From contig NSJL01000011.1 of assembly GCA_002634385.1 (NCBI GenBank), positions 62,001 to 126,000 on the forward strand: a stretch of 64,000 nucleotides of DNA. Reading direction: 5' to 3'. The DNA comes from Nitrospira sp. (GTDB lineage: Bacteria; Nitrospirota; Thermodesulfovibrionia; Thermodesulfovibrionales; Dissulfurispiraceae). Positions 35,294 to 46,993 of this stretch are shown piece after piece. Below the pieces are notes generated by a model, which worked only from the letters and a program-made list of their open reading frames with translations, made no database searches and had not been told where the DNA came from. Made by a program: the position numbers and the translations under genes. The first letter of the stretch is position 1, and each line of letters starts with the position of its first letter.

Positions 35294-37048
35294 ATGCTGA
35301 ATAATATGAAGATCGGTGTGAGATTGTACCTGCTGGCAGGTATTATGGCTGCTCTCCTCATTATTATAGGAATACTGGGGCTCAGGGGCATGAAGCAGAC
35401 GGATAGCGGTCTGGAAACCGTCTATAACGACAGGTTGGTCCCCACGGGACAGCTTGCGGAGATCAATGAGCTGATGCTGGAAAACATACAACAGTTGCTC
35501 CTCGCCCAGTTTCACGATCCGAAACTCGAGGTGAGCAAAGTGCACGAGGCGGATCACCCCATCACCATGCATCTTGATAAAGTCGAAGCGAATATCGGAA
35601 GAATCTCCAAGGTGTGGGAGCAATACATGGCCACCACTCTGACGCCGGAAGAGAAGAAACTGGCGGAGAAGTACCTTGAAGACAGGATGAAATTCATCCA
35701 TGACGGCATAAAGCCGGCCGTTGCCTTGTTAAAAGACAAGAGCTTCAGTGAAGCCAATCTCCACACGGTGAAATCCATCGTACCGCTGTTCAATAATGCA
35801 AAAGGAGGCTCCGAGAGTCTCCTGAAGCTCCAGATAGACGTCGCGAAGCAGGAGAAGGACCAGGCCGATGCCGCCTACTCCCTGACGCGGAATATCGTTG
35901 TCGGCAGCATCGTCGGGGGTCTGTTGCTATCGGGTATCATTGCACTGTGGATAATCCGGAGCGTCACTGTCCCCTTGAACGAAGGAGTCCGGGTTATGAA
36001 TAAACTTGCGGCGGGGGATCTGACGGCATCCATAGACGTGACGAGCAGAGATGAGACGGGGCAGTTGCTCCTGGCCATGCGGAACATGGTAGGGAAGCTG
36101 AAGGAAGTAGTTTCGGAGGTGGCGGGGGCATCGGGGAACGTGGCGTCGGGGAGCCAGCAGCTGAGCAGCAGCTCCCAGCAGATGAGCCAGGGGGCGACGG
36201 AGCAGGCGGCCTCTATCGAAGAGGTGTCCTCCTCCATGGAGCAGATGTCGGCGAACATCCGGCAGAGTGCGGACAATGCGCAGCAGACCGAGAAGATCGC
36301 CCTGAAGTCGGCGGCAGACGCAAAGGAGGGGGGAGAGGCAGTGCGAGAGACCGTGACGGCGATGAAGGAGATAGCGGACAAGATCTCGATCATCGAGGAG
36401 ATAGCACGGCAGACGAACCTTCTGGCTCTGAATGCAGCAATTGAGGCGGCGAGGGCGGGGGAGCACGGCAAGGGGTTTGCGGTGGTAGCCTCTGAGGTGA
36501 GGAAACTGGCGGAGCGGAGCCAGACGGCGGCAGGGGAGATCAGCCAGCTGTCCTCAAGCAGTGTGCAGGTGGCCGAGAGGGCGGGGGAGATGCTGGCAAA
36601 GCTGGTCCCCGACATTCAGAAGACGGCGGAACTGGTGCAGGAGATCTCGGCAGCGAGCCGGGAGCAGGATGCGGGGGCGGAGCAGATCAACAAGGCGATC
36701 CAGCAGCTGGACCAGGTGGTGCAGCAGAACGCCTCTGCCTCCGAGGAGATGGCCTCCACGGCAGAGGAGCTCTCCAGCCAGGCAGAACAGCTGCAGGGCT
36801 CCATCGGGTTCTTCAACGTGGGAGACAGGGGGGAGGGCATCGGCGTGCCGGCCCGGAAGGTCCTGCCTGCGAGAACGCGAAAGACCATGCCTGTGGCCTC
36901 CGGGAGGCCGGCTCTTGCGCATGCCGCCCGGGGCGCTGGGGCAAAGGAGCCGTCTCCTGCACGGGAAAGGAGGCCCTCCGGAGTGGCCCTTGATCTGGGC
37001 GGGGCCGGTGTCGGAGACGAGCACGACGGCGAATTCGAGAGGTATTAG
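35294..37048 (+). CDS. methyl-accepting chemotaxis protein
   Basis: The only intact receptor of the cluster, 584 residues from ATG 35294 (GGGAGGG ahead). TM1 is at about 9-28. The periplasmic four-helix-bundle sensor at 29-195 resembles 4HB_MCP ([20 protein letters not shown]). TM2 is about 198-220 and HAMP follows ([24 protein letters not shown]). The signalling domain carries the tip [23 protein letters not shown] flexible basic/Pro-rich linker of about 60 residues ends in [10 protein letters not shown], a tail resembling the aromatic-acidic C-terminal tethers that recruit CheR/CheB. The same tail motif ends the pseudogene at 38010. Confidence 0.93.
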   Translation: MLNNMKIGVRLYLLAGIMAALLIIIGILGLRGMKQTDSGLETVYNDRLVPTGQLAEINELMLENIQQLLLAQFHDPKLEVSKVHEADHPITMHLDKVEANIGRISKVWEQYMATTLTPEEKKLAEKYLEDRMKFIHDGIKPAVALLKDKSFSEANLHTVKSIVPLFNNAKGGSESLLKLQIDVAKQEKDQADAAYSLTRNIVVGSIVGGLLLSGIIALWIIRSVTVPLNEGVRVMNKLAAGDLTASIDVTSRDETGQLLLAMRNMVGKLKEVVSEVAGASGNVASGSQQLSSSSQQMSQGATEQAASIEEVSSSMEQMSANIRQSADNAQQTEKIALKSAADAKEGGEAVRETVTAMKEIADKISIIEEIARQTNLLALNAAIEAARAGEHGKGFAVVASEVRKLAERSQTAAGEISQLSSSSVQVAERAGEMLAKLVPDIQKTAELVQEISAASREQDAGAEQINKAIQQLDQVVQQNASASEEMASTAEELSSQAEQLQGSIGFFNVGDRGEGIGVPARKVLPARTRKTMPVASGRPALAHAARGAGAKEPSPARERRPSGVALDLGGAGVGDEHDGEFERY

Positions 37049-37079
37049 GAAGGCGGTTGTTGCAGAAAAGGAGGACACA

Positions 37080-37586
37080 ATGAGCGGAGCGGAAACCATG
37101 GAAGCGACACAGTACCTGACGTTCAAGCTTGAAGAGGAGGTCTTCGCCCTGGATATCGCGAAGGTCCGGGAGGTGCTGGACTTTACCACTATCACCAAGG
37201 TGCCCCGCACTCCCGATTTCATGCGGGGGGTGATCAACCTGAGGGGCAGCGTGGTGCCGGTGGTGGACATGCGTCTGAAGTTCGGCATGACAAGGACGGA
37301 GAAGACGGTCAACACCTGTATCATCATCGTGGAGATCTCTTTGGAGGGGGATACGACTGTTCTGGGAGCCCTTGCCGACTCCGTGCAGGAGGTCATCGAG
37401 CTGGAACCGGGACAGATCGAGCCTCCCCCGCGGATCGGAACACGCCTGAAGACCGAATTCATCAAGGGAATGGGGAAAAGAGAGGATACCTTCATCATCA
37501 TCCTGGATATTGACAAGGTATTCTCCGCCGATGAGCTCTCCGTAGTTCAAGGCATGGGGGAAGACATACCTGCTGCAGAAGAGTAA
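37080..37586 (+). CDS. cheW: chemotaxis coupling protein CheW
   Basis: Adaptor that joins receptors to CheA. The 168-residue protein starts at ATG 37080 after AAAGGAGG. It has QYLTFKLEEEVFALDIAKVREVL (about 10-32), then VPRTPDFMRGVINLRGSVVPVVDMRLKFG and the final FIIILDIDKVFS, all typical. It begins 31 bases after the receptor. The frame is open upstream in the receptor region, but those codons are antisense-like noise. Confidence 0.95.
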   Translation: MSGAETMEATQYLTFKLEEEVFALDIAKVREVLDFTTITKVPRTPDFMRGVINLRGSVVPVVDMRLKFGMTRTEKTVNTCIIIVEISLEGDTTVLGALADSVQEVIELEPGQIEPPPRIGTRLKTEFIKGMGKREDTFIIILDIDKVFSADELSVVQGMGEDIPAAEE

Positions 37587-37636
37587 CCGTTACGGGGGAA
37601 GGAGAAGCGGGGGCGCACACAAGGGGGATAGCAATA

Positions 37637-38010
37637 TTGAAAAACATGAAGGTTGGAATGAAACTGGGGTTGGGGTTCGGCGTCGTGCTTGTTTTTATGA
37701 TCATCCTTATTTTTGTCGCTATCAGTAACATGGGTGCTATACAGGAGAACCTCGAGCGCATTGTAAAGGTCAACAATGTACGCAGCACCCTTGCCGACAA
37801 CATGGCGGATTTGGAAGAAACAATCAACCCCGGCCGGTACAGGCCCCGGTCATGAAGGCCGCCCGTATTGCACACATGAAGAAGGACTGGATCCCGGCTC
37901 TTGTCCCGGACCAGCCCGGGATCGGCCGGGATGACGGCGGTAGCGGGGTCTTCCTGGATAGGGGTGAGGGCAAGAGAGACGCCGTGGATGCCGAGTTTGA
38001 GAGATTCTGA
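37637..38010 (+). pseudogene. chemoreceptor with internal deletion (N-terminal helix joined to C-terminal tail)
   Basis: The frame starting TTG 37637 (or ATG 37646) encodes MKNMKVGMKLGLGFGVVLVF, a receptor N-terminus and first membrane helix, followed by MGAIQENLERIVKVNN. It breaks around 37820-37830 and stops at 37855. In another frame the DNA continues with KAARIAHMKKDW, GGSGVFLDRGEGKRDAVDAEFERF and TGA 38008-38010, a receptor C-terminal tail like that of the intact neighbour (GVALDLGG...DGEFERY). Roughly 1.4 kb of sensor, HAMP and signalling domain appears to be lost. It lies between cheW and cheR. Confidence 0.75.
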
Positions 38011-38075
38011 AAAGGAGGACACGGGGGTGCGGGCTGAAAACAGGACGTCTCCCCTGACCGTGCCTTATTCACATT

Positions 38076-40039
<1,964 letters not shown>

Positions 40040-40147
40040 CAGTGCTCTTCCCGGGATATGCGGGATGATCTCCGTGAAGCCTGTTGCTTTCCGCACCCTT
40101 TTCGTTTTTTAATAGAGCATCCCGCCCCGGAGAGGAACACGCGGAAA

Positions 40148-42955
40148 ATGAGCCGAAAAAAAAACGGAACCCTGCTTCTTGTCGATGATGAGCGGTTCAT
40201 CCTCGAGTCGGCCGCTTCACTGCTGCGCGATCATGGCTATACCGTTATTGCTTCCGACACTTCCTCAGATGCCCTGCACCACCTTCAGAGCGAAAAGATA
40301 GATGTCGTGATGACGGACGTCAGAATGCCCCGCATCTCGGGGATTGAGCTCCTCGAAAGGATACACCTTCTCTATCCGGATGTTCCGGTCATCCTTATGA
40401 CGGGCCATGCCGAAATCGATATAACCGTTGAGGCGCTCAGGAAGGGGGCCTTCGATCTGCTCCGCAAGCCATACAGCCCCGCGCAGATGTTGCACTCCAT
40501 AGAGAAGGCGATGCGCTATGCCGCCCTCCAGCAACAGGAGAGGGACTATACCCGGATGCTCGAGGATTCGGTGAAACGGGCGCTTCAGGAAAGCGAGGAG
40601 CGCTACAGCAGTCTTTTCAGAAACAACCATGCCCCGATGCTTTTCATCGATCCGGAGCAGGGGAATATCATCGACGCCAATCCCGCGGCCAGCTCTTTCT
40701 ACGGCTATTCTATCGACGAACTGACATCGATGCGGCTCACCCGGATCAGCACCCTGACGGAGGACGAGATTTCCCGGGAGATGCGAAGGGCAGTAATTGA
40801 AAACCGCCCCCACTTTCCCTCTCACTCCCGTCACCGGGTCGCGGGGGGAGAGATACGGGACGTGGAGGTCGCCAGCGGTCCCATACGGATAAAAGGCAGA
40901 CAATACCTCTATGCCATCATCCATGACATCACTGACCGAAAACGCGCCGAGCTTGCCCTGAAACGCTCCCACGAGTTTTCAAAGACCGTCCTGAACAGCA
41001 TGAGCGATGCCATCTCCATCATCGATGTCAACAGTTTCAGGATCGTTGGGGTAAACAACGTCTTCCTGGAAGAGGTGGGAAAAGAGGAGCACAGCGTCCT
41101 GTTGAGAAAATGCTATGAGATCACCCACCGTCGTACCGAACCCTGTTCCGCCCCTGAGCTCCTCTGTCCCCTTTCAGAGACCGTACGAACGGGCAGGCAC
41201 GCGGTCTCCGAACATGTCCACTACGGGAAAGACGGGAAGAAATTCCATGTAGAGGTCTCCACTTCCCCCATACGTGACTCCGAGGGGAAAGTGATCCAGG
41301 TAGTCCACGTAGCGAGGAACATCACGGAACGGAAAGCCTATGAGGAGGCCCTCCGCAGCGCAAAAGAGGAAGCAGAGGGAGCGAACAGGGCGAAAACCGA
41401 GTTTCTGGCGAACGTCAGCCACGAAATCAGGACCCCCCTGAACGGGATCATCGGATTGACAGAGCTTGCCCTCGATACGGAATTGACGCGTGAACAGAGA
41501 GAGTTCCTCGAGATGGTAAAACAGTCCTCCCACTCCCTTCTCGATGTGATAAACAGTATCCTGGACCTGTCGAAGATCGAGGCGGGCAAGATGTGTCTCG
41601 AGAGGACAGAATTCGAACTTCCTTCGATAGTTCAATCGGTTATTTCATCCCTGGGGGTCCATGCGAAGCAAAAGGGCATCGATGTACGCACCGTTATCCT
41701 GCCTTCCGTGCCTCTCCTCCTGCAGGGAGATCCGAAGCGTCTCCGTCAGATCCTTATCAACCTGGTGTGGAATGCCGTAAAATTCACCCGGGAGGGAGAA
41801 ATCCGCATTGGAGTCGATGTCGAAAAAGGGAACTCCCCCCCTTCCCCCGCCAGACTGCTCTTTTCAATAAGGGATTCCGGGATCGGCATACCCGGCGACA
41901 AGCTCGAAAGCATTTTCGATAGCTTTACCCAGGGAGACAGCTCCATCACCAGGAAATACGGCGGCGCCGGCCTTGGTCTCGCCATATCCCGCCAGCTCGT
42001 CCATCTGATGAAAGGAAAGATATGGGTGGAAAGCAGGATGGGAGAGGGAAGCACCTTTTTCTTTACCGCTGAATTCGACAGGGTGAATACCGGGAACGGC
42101 ACGGGCGTTTCCCCCGGTATGGCGGAGCCTTTTGAAAAAGACAGGGAAGAGGGTCCTCTTCCGGGAGCCTCCCGGGAAGGGGAAAAAGTGTCTGCCAGAG
42201 TGCTCCTCGCCGAAGATAACGCGGTCAACCAGAAGCTGGTGGCTTCCCTTCTGGAGAGAAGGGGATACTCCGTCACTATCGCCGGCACGGGCAGGGAGGT
42301 GATAGAGATCCTGGAAAAACAGCATTTCGACCTTATCCTCATGGACATACAGATGCCGGAAATGGACGGCATCGAGGCCGCACGCCTGATCAGGAGTGCG
42401 GTTTCGCCCGTCATCAACCCCCGTATTCCCATCATCGCCATGACTGCCCATGCCACTTCGGGATACCGGGATCAATGTCTTGAAGCAGGAATGGACGCTT
42501 ACATCGCAAAACCCATTAACATAAAAGAGGTTTACAGGATCATCGAACGCTTCCTCAGCTTCCCTCCCTCAAAGAGCGCTTTCCCTCCGTATACGAAAGA
42601 GGGGAGCTCAGAGAGGGAGGAGCCCGGCGTCCTTAATACCCCGGCCGCGTTGGAGCGCCTGAACGGAGACCGGGAGCTGCTCGAAGAGGTGCGGCATACC
42701 TTCCGGGAAAGCACTCCCCGCCAGATGAGGGAACTGCTGAATGCGTGGGAGGCGGACGATACCTCCCTCGTGGAACGCCTGTCCCACTCCCTCAAAGGAG
42801 CTGCGGGAAATATCGGCGCCGACCTCTTGCGGGAGGAGGCCTCCCTCATGGAGAAGGCAATGAAGCGGAATGACAGGGAGGAGACACGGAAAAGCCTTGA
42901 AAAGGTATTCCGGGAATGGAAGCGGGTGGTTGACGCCCTCCCGGGAAGACAGTAG
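40148..42955 (+). CDS. hybrid histidine kinase: receiver-PAS-PAS-HisKA-HATPase-receiver-Hpt
   Basis: A 935-residue soluble multistep phosphorelay protein. An N-terminal receiver (phospho-Asp 57, VVMTDVRMPRISG) is followed by two PAS domains (about 155-275 and 280-400), HisKA with His 425 (FLANVSHEIRTPLNG), HATPase (LVWNAVKFTREG, RDSGIGIPGD, GGAGLGLAIS), a second receiver with Asp about 733 (ILMDIQMPEMDG) and an Hpt domain with His about 880 (LSHSLKGAAGNIG). It can relay phosphate internally. The start is ATG 40148 after GGAGAGG. It is 108 bases after cheB and may be co-transcribed. No membrane segment is seen, so it senses a cytoplasmic signal. Confidence 0.92.
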   Translation: MSRKKNGTLLLVDDERFILESAASLLRDHGYTVIASDTSSDALHHLQSEKIDVVMTDVRMPRISGIELLERIHLLYPDVPVILMTGHAEIDITVEALRKGAFDLLRKPYSPAQMLHSIEKAMRYAALQQQERDYTRMLEDSVKRALQESEERYSSLFRNNHAPMLFIDPEQGNIIDANPAASSFYGYSIDELTSMRLTRISTLTEDEISREMRRAVIENRPHFPSHSRHRVAGGEIRDVEVASGPIRIKGRQYLYAIIHDITDRKRAELALKRSHEFSKTVLNSMSDAISIIDVNSFRIVGVNNVFLEEVGKEEHSVLLRKCYEITHRRTEPCSAPELLCPLSETVRTGRHAVSEHVHYGKDGKKFHVEVSTSPIRDSEGKVIQVVHVARNITERKAYEEALRSAKEEAEGANRAKTEFLANVSHEIRTPLNGIIGLTELALDTELTREQREFLEMVKQSSHSLLDVINSILDLSKIEAGKMCLERTEFELPSIVQSVISSLGVHAKQKGIDVRTVILPSVPLLLQGDPKRLRQILINLVWNAVKFTREGEIRIGVDVEKGNSPPSPARLLFSIRDSGIGIPGDKLESIFDSFTQGDSSITRKYGGAGLGLAISRQLVHLMKGKIWVESRMGEGSTFFFTAEFDRVNTGNGTGVSPGMAEPFEKDREEGPLPGASREGEKVSARVLLAEDNAVNQKLVASLLERRGYSVTIAGTGREVIEILEKQHFDLILMDIQMPEMDGIEAARLIRSAVSPVINPRIPIIAMTAHATSGYRDQCLEAGMDAYIAKPINIKEVYRIIERFLSFPPSKSAFPPYTKEGSSEREEPGVLNTPAALERLNGDRELLEEVRHTFRESTPRQMRELLNAWEADDTSLVERLSHSLKGAAGNIGADLLREEASLMEKAMKRNDREETRKSLEKVFREWKRVVDALPGRQ

Positions 42956-42969
42956 CCGGATCCGGAGAC

Positions 42970-43638
42970 CTACTCCCCCTCAGCCGCAATCTTCCTTAGC
43001 GCCGCGACTGCCTCCTCCCTGATAAAGGACTCGGGGTCGTTCTCCGCAACCTGCTGCAAGGAGGGCAGTGCCTCGGGGCTCCCCAGTCTTCCCAAAGCCC
43101 GTACTGCGGCGAGTCTGAGGGCAAAGCTCTTTTCCTGCAGAACGGTGAGGAGAAAGGGAACAGCTTTCGGATTCCCGATCTCCCCCAGTGCCTGAGCCGC
43201 CCTTTCCCTTACATAGAGATTACGGTCCTCAAGGGCATCGATGAGGGCGTTCACTACCCGGGGACTCTTGCTGAACTGTCCCAGGGCGGCAGCAGCATTC
43301 CACTTCATGGCAGGGCAATACTCGTTAAGTGCCCCCATCAGAGCGTCCTCTGCATGGGGATCTCCTATCTCGCCCAGCAGTCGCATGGCCCTGATGCGAA
43401 TCCTCCAGTCCTCCTCCTGATCGTTCAGGACCGAGATCAGGGCCTTCACCGCGTCTCCGCCACCAATCCGGGCGATCTTTTCCATCGCCCCGGTCCGGAG
43501 GGAGGGATCGGGACTTCCGAGGACCGATTGCAGCGCGTCAAAGCTCTCCGCCCATGCCCCGTTCCCACTCGTTCCTCCTGCCAGCACGGCAAGCAGGAGA
43601 AAAAGTCCGGCCCACCCCTTACAGATGTTCGATGTCAT
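42970..43638 (-). CDS. exported HEAT-repeat protein
   Basis: About 222 residues. An N-terminal signal peptide (GWAGLFLLLAVLAGG, cleaved near AWA-ES) is followed by at least five HEAT/PBS-lyase-type repeats of 31 residues (for example AVKALISVLNDQEEDWRIRI, RVVNALIDALEDRNLYVRER, AVPFLLTVLQEKSFALRLA). Such solenoids bind proteins. No enzyme site is visible. Its ATG lies 20 bases inside the end of the membrane-channel gene, so the two genes are co-translated. AGGAG is in front of ATG 43638. The partner is unknown. Confidence 0.82.
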   Translation of the reverse strand: MTSNICKGWAGLFLLLAVLAGGTSGNGAWAESFDALQSVLGSPDPSLRTGAMEKIARIGGGDAVKALISVLNDQEEDWRIRIRAMRLLGEIGDPHAEDALMGALNEYCPAMKWNAAAALGQFSKSPRVVNALIDALEDRNLYVRERAAQALGEIGNPKAVPFLLTVLQEKSFALRLAAVRALGRLGSPEALPSLQQVAENDPESFIREEAVAALRKIAAEGE

Positions 43639-44317
43639 CATCCTTCTCCTTTCCGAACACCCTCTTTTCAAGGTATGATTTTGCGATATCCTTCCCTCCC
43701 AGGCCAAAAGCAAGGGAGAGGCCGAGGACGATGCCTCCGAAAAGCAATGCAAAGGCGATGGTTACGGTATCCTTCCCGATCCCCAACTGCTCGAGGGCTA
43801 CGGAAAAAGAGAAGACGAATACGAAAAGCCGCACCAGTCTCCCGATGGTACCCGCTGTTCTCAATCCCGCATTCACCGAGGCGATCAGCGCCGCCCTCTC
43901 CAGGAAATTGCTGAAGAGATACCCGAAAAGAATTATAAGAAAAGCGACAAAGATATTCGGCAAATAAAGGAAAAACTTCTCAATGAGCATTTCGATCGCC
44001 GGCACACGGAGACTGTTCAGGGCAATGATCGCAAAGGAGAAGCTCACCAGGCAGCCGACAAACTGTGCCAGGATAACGGAAAAAGGCTCCCGGATCCCCC
44101 CCTTCATGATGATCCTGTTTACCCCTGACCTCTCGGAGAAGTTGTCCAGCCGCATAAACCGGAACAACCGTGCAAGAAGATATCGTGTGGCCCAGGCGGC
44201 AAGCAGCCCGATCAGCAGAATGAAAAGGGCGGAGAAGAGATTGGGAAGAAACTGGACAATCCTTTCCCCAAAGGCCCGTATCGGCTCAATCAACAGTTTT
44301 TCGATTATATCCCTCAT
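43619..44317 (-). CDS. mechanosensitive-channel-like membrane protein (conserved TM helix family)
   Basis: A 232-residue protein with four to five membrane helices. It contains two copies of the MscS-associated TM-helix motif (LPNLFSALFILLIGLLAAW and LPNIFVAFLIILFGYLFSN). A glycine-rich helix LFGGIVLGLSLAFGLGGKDIA near 200 resembles the MscS pore helix region. The large cytoplasmic MscS beta domain is absent. It might act as a small osmotic channel, which would suit its position after the solute-synthesis genes, but channel function is an inference. GGAGG precedes the ATG. Confidence 0.72.
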   Translation of the reverse strand: MRDIIEKLLIEPIRAFGERIVQFLPNLFSALFILLIGLLAAWATRYLLARLFRFMRLDNFSERSGVNRIIMKGGIREPFSVILAQFVGCLVSFSFAIIALNSLRVPAIEMLIEKFFLYLPNIFVAFLIILFGYLFSNFLERAALIASVNAGLRTAGTIGRLVRLFVFVFSFSVALEQLGIGKDTVTIAFALLFGGIVLGLSLAFGLGGKDIAKSYLEKRVFGKEKDDDIEHL

Positions 44318-44472
44318 CAGTGCCTCCTGTTACCGGCGGGAAACATATCCGTACCTGACGGGTGAGGAAGTACCCTCCGTATTCCCCGCGTACACGCCTG
44401 TTCCCGTCACCACTGCATGACGTCTTCCTCTTTCGCGCCCGCTTATTGTCCTCCCAGCTCTTTTGTTTCTCT

Positions 44473-45726
44473 TCATTCCCACTCCCCGATGAGAAAAGCT
44501 TTCTTGGCTTCAAAAACGGAACACAGCCTTTCGATCCTCACCTCCACTTCCGCCATATCGCTTTCCCGTGTCTCAAGAACAAAGGATGCGGTCTTCCCGA
44601 TGTAAAGGGGAGTGAGAGACTTGAGGAGATGCTCCTTATTGATCACCTTCCGGTGTGCGGCAAGGGCGAAACGGTAAATAATATCCACCCACACTTCATC
44701 AGGGATGTGGAACTCCTCACGGGGGGCACTTACGGCCAGGGAGAGGAAGCGTAGTGTTTCCTCATGCAGGACATCCTTCCATATGCCCATCAACTCACCT
44801 ACTCCGAGTCTGAACTTATCCATCATCCTTTCCAGATTCACCGCTACCGGCTCAAGGCCCACCGCATATTGAAATCCGAAAGTCGGCACCGGCTCCGATG
44901 AGAGAATCCCTTTCCATACATCGGCGTACTCCTCCATCAGGTCAAAGGTCGCCCCCACCACCTGGTACAGCATTGCACTGAGGTCGGAGCCGGGATCCTT
45001 CGGATCATGGATCTTCGCTCCCAGGAAGGCCTGGCATACTCTGAACCGGTTGGCAACGGCGGTAGTGGTCATCCAGATATCGATGCCGTACCGCGCCACA
45101 TCCGTCTCCCACACATCCTTGGTCAGATAGTAGCGCGCAATCCTCCCCGAAAGGCCGAAATCCCCGCCTATGGGCTGGCGTATCCGCTTCCCGTACAGGG
45201 CACTGGTGAGGGGATACACGATACTGTTCGTAATGGTGCCGTCGTACTTGTGCCGGTGGTAAAGGGGGGCGACATAATCGAAGCCCCCTTCCAGCACCGG
45301 CTTCAGCAAAAGCTCGATCCATTCGGGGGTGATGCTCCTCAAGTCCGAATCCATCACCGCACACGCCCCCGCCCGGAGAGAGGCGGCTATCTCAAAAATC
45401 GTCCTGAATGCACTTCCTTTTCCCGGAATGCCATGGTACGGAGTGGAGATCTTCATAACAGGCTCGACCCGATGGAACAGAAGAATGGAATCCTCGATAG
45501 TGGTGCGATGGACCACATCGATGGTGCCGTCCGTTGAGCCGCCGTCGGAGTTGACGAGAACCGCCTTCCTGTCGGGAAAGTACTTTGCAAGGCCTATCTG
45601 CACCGCACGTATCACGTGTCCGATAGTACGTGCGTTGTTATAGCTCGGGATGCCGATGACAATATCACACCTCCGTATCTGTGAAATACGTTCCTGTATC
45701 TCCTTCCTGAGCGTAACGCTTTTCAT
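44473..45726 (-). CDS. GT-A glycosyltransferase, possible glucosylglycerate-synthase type
   Basis: A 417-residue cytoplasmic glycosyltransferase. VIGIPSYNNARTIGHVIRAV (about 22-41), NSDGGSTDGT and the metal motif AVMDSDLRS (about 123-131) define a GT-A fold. Later, GGDFGLSGRIARYYL and a helical C-terminal half resemble glucosyl/mannosylglycerate synthase relatives. The neighbouring GpgS-like gene and phosphatase suggest a solute role. A direct glucosylglycerate synthase (no phosphate intermediate) is one candidate. The exact donor and acceptor are unknown. It is 40 bases downstream of glgC. Confidence 0.7.
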   Translation of the reverse strand: MKSVTLRKEIQERISQIRRCDIVIGIPSYNNARTIGHVIRAVQIGLAKYFPDRKAVLVNSDGGSTDGTIDVVHRTTIEDSILLFHRVEPVMKISTPYHGIPGKGSAFRTIFEIAASLRAGACAVMDSDLRSITPEWIELLLKPVLEGGFDYVAPLYHRHKYDGTITNSIVYPLTSALYGKRIRQPIGGDFGLSGRIARYYLTKDVWETDVARYGIDIWMTTTAVANRFRVCQAFLGAKIHDPKDPGSDLSAMLYQVVGATFDLMEEYADVWKGILSSEPVPTFGFQYAVGLEPVAVNLERMMDKFRLGVGELMGIWKDVLHEETLRFLSLAVSAPREEFHIPDEVWVDIIYRFALAAHRKVINKEHLLKSLTPLYIGKTASFVLETRESDMAEVEVRIERLCSVFEAKKAFLIGEWE

Positions 45727-45766
45727 AAAAAAGTACGCTTTTGTCTCCTCTCCCCCGTCATCCTCC

Positions 45767-46993
45767 CTACCTTTTCGGCTGTTTTACCATCATTCCGCCC
45801 TTCGGGACCACGGCGATTCCCGAGGAGTCGATATGGCACTGGAAATGGTTCTTTTCCAGGTTGAAGCCCAGTTCCTCGTTTTCCCTGATAACATTCAGCT
45901 TATCCACGATCACCCTCCTGAGCCGGCTGCCCTTCCGTATCACCACGTCATCCATGATAATGCAGTCCTCTATGCTGACGTTGCTCTCGATCACTACCCC
46001 GCTGCGGATGACGGAGTTGCGGATCTTTGCCTTATGGATAATGACCCCGTCCGAGATGATACTCTTCCTGATATCGCCGTTCATGATGCTCGTTGCAGGT
46101 CCCTCGTAGACAGAGGGATGAATGGGCCAGGACCTGTTGTGCACCTGAAAGACGGGAGACTCCCCCAGCATATCCATGTGCGCGTCGTAAAAGGCCTTGA
46201 TGGTACCCACATCTCTCCAGTACCCCGTTTCCTCGTGGGGCATCGTACCGGAGATGCAATTCGTGGAGAAGTCGTACGCGAAGACCTTTCCCGTCTCCAC
46301 CAGGTCGGGAATGACATGGGCCCCGAAATCATGCTGTTTCTTCCGCTGCGCCTTCGCCAGGGAATCCAGCAGTACCTCCCGGTTGAAGATATAGTTCCCC
46401 ATTGAAACATAGGCCCGCTGCGGGTCGCCCGGCAGGGGAGTGGGATTTTTCGGTTTCTCCTGGAATCCCACAATCCGCTTTTCTCCATCAGAGATAATCA
46501 CCCCGAAGGAAGAGGCCTGGGACAGGGGAACAGGGCGGGCGGCCACGCTTACATAGGCGTCTCTTTCGAGGTGAAAATCCACCATCTGCCTGATATCCAT
46601 GCGGTAAATATGATCGGCGCCGAACACAACGACGAGATGGGGGTTGTGCTCCCGTATCAGGTTGATGTTCTGGAATACCGCATCGGCGGTACCCTGGAAC
46701 CACTCGGGCCCCATGCGCATCTGGGGCGGCACCACGGTCACAAAATGGCTCCCGATGACCGGGGAGAGCACCCAGTTCTGGCGAACATGTTCGATGAGGG
46801 ACTGGGACTTGTACTGCACCAGGAGATAGATGGAGTAAATGCGGGAATTGATGAGATTGCTCAGCACGAAATCGGCAATTCTGTATCGTCCGCCGAAGGG
46901 AACCGAGGGCTTCGAACGGAATGCAGTAAGGGGGAAGAGCCTTTCTCCCTTTCCCCCTGCCAACACGAAAGCGAGTATGGACGGATGCGCCAT
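45767..46993 (-). CDS. glgC: glucose-1-phosphate adenylyltransferase
   Basis: Makes ADP-glucose. The 408-residue protein has the nucleotide loop FVLAGGKGERLFPLT (about 9-23), RIADFVLSNLINSRI, the substrate segment VVFGADHIYRMD, GIIS-like VIISDGEKRIVGFQEKP, and a C-terminal left-handed beta-helix with hexapeptide repeats (NSVIRSGVVIESNVSIEDC). Its ATG overlaps the treY stop as TAATG with AAGGAG in front. In this operon the ADP-glucose could feed TreT and GpgS as well as glycogen. No glgA is visible here. Confidence 0.93.
   Translation of the reverse strand: MAHPSILAFVLAGGKGERLFPLTAFRSKPSVPFGGRYRIADFVLSNLINSRIYSIYLLVQYKSQSLIEHVRQNWVLSPVIGSHFVTVVPPQMRMGPEWFQGTADAVFQNINLIREHNPHLVVVFGADHIYRMDIRQMVDFHLERDAYVSVAARPVPLSQASSFGVIISDGEKRIVGFQEKPKNPTPLPGDPQRAYVSMGNYIFNREVLLDSLAKAQRKKQHDFGAHVIPDLVETGKVFAYDFSTNCISGTMPHEETGYWRDVGTIKAFYDAHMDMLGESPVFQVHNRSWPIHPSVYEGPATSIMNGDIRKSIISDGVIIHKAKIRNSVIRSGVVIESNVSIEDCIIMDDVVIRKGSRLRRVIVDKLNVIRENEELGFNLEKNHFQCHIDSSGIAVVPKGGMMVKQPKR

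Noticed and set aside
36561-37079. Upstream extension of the cheW frame by 173 codons
   Set aside because: It is the receptor gene read in another frame. CheW starts at 37080 behind a clear ribosome site.
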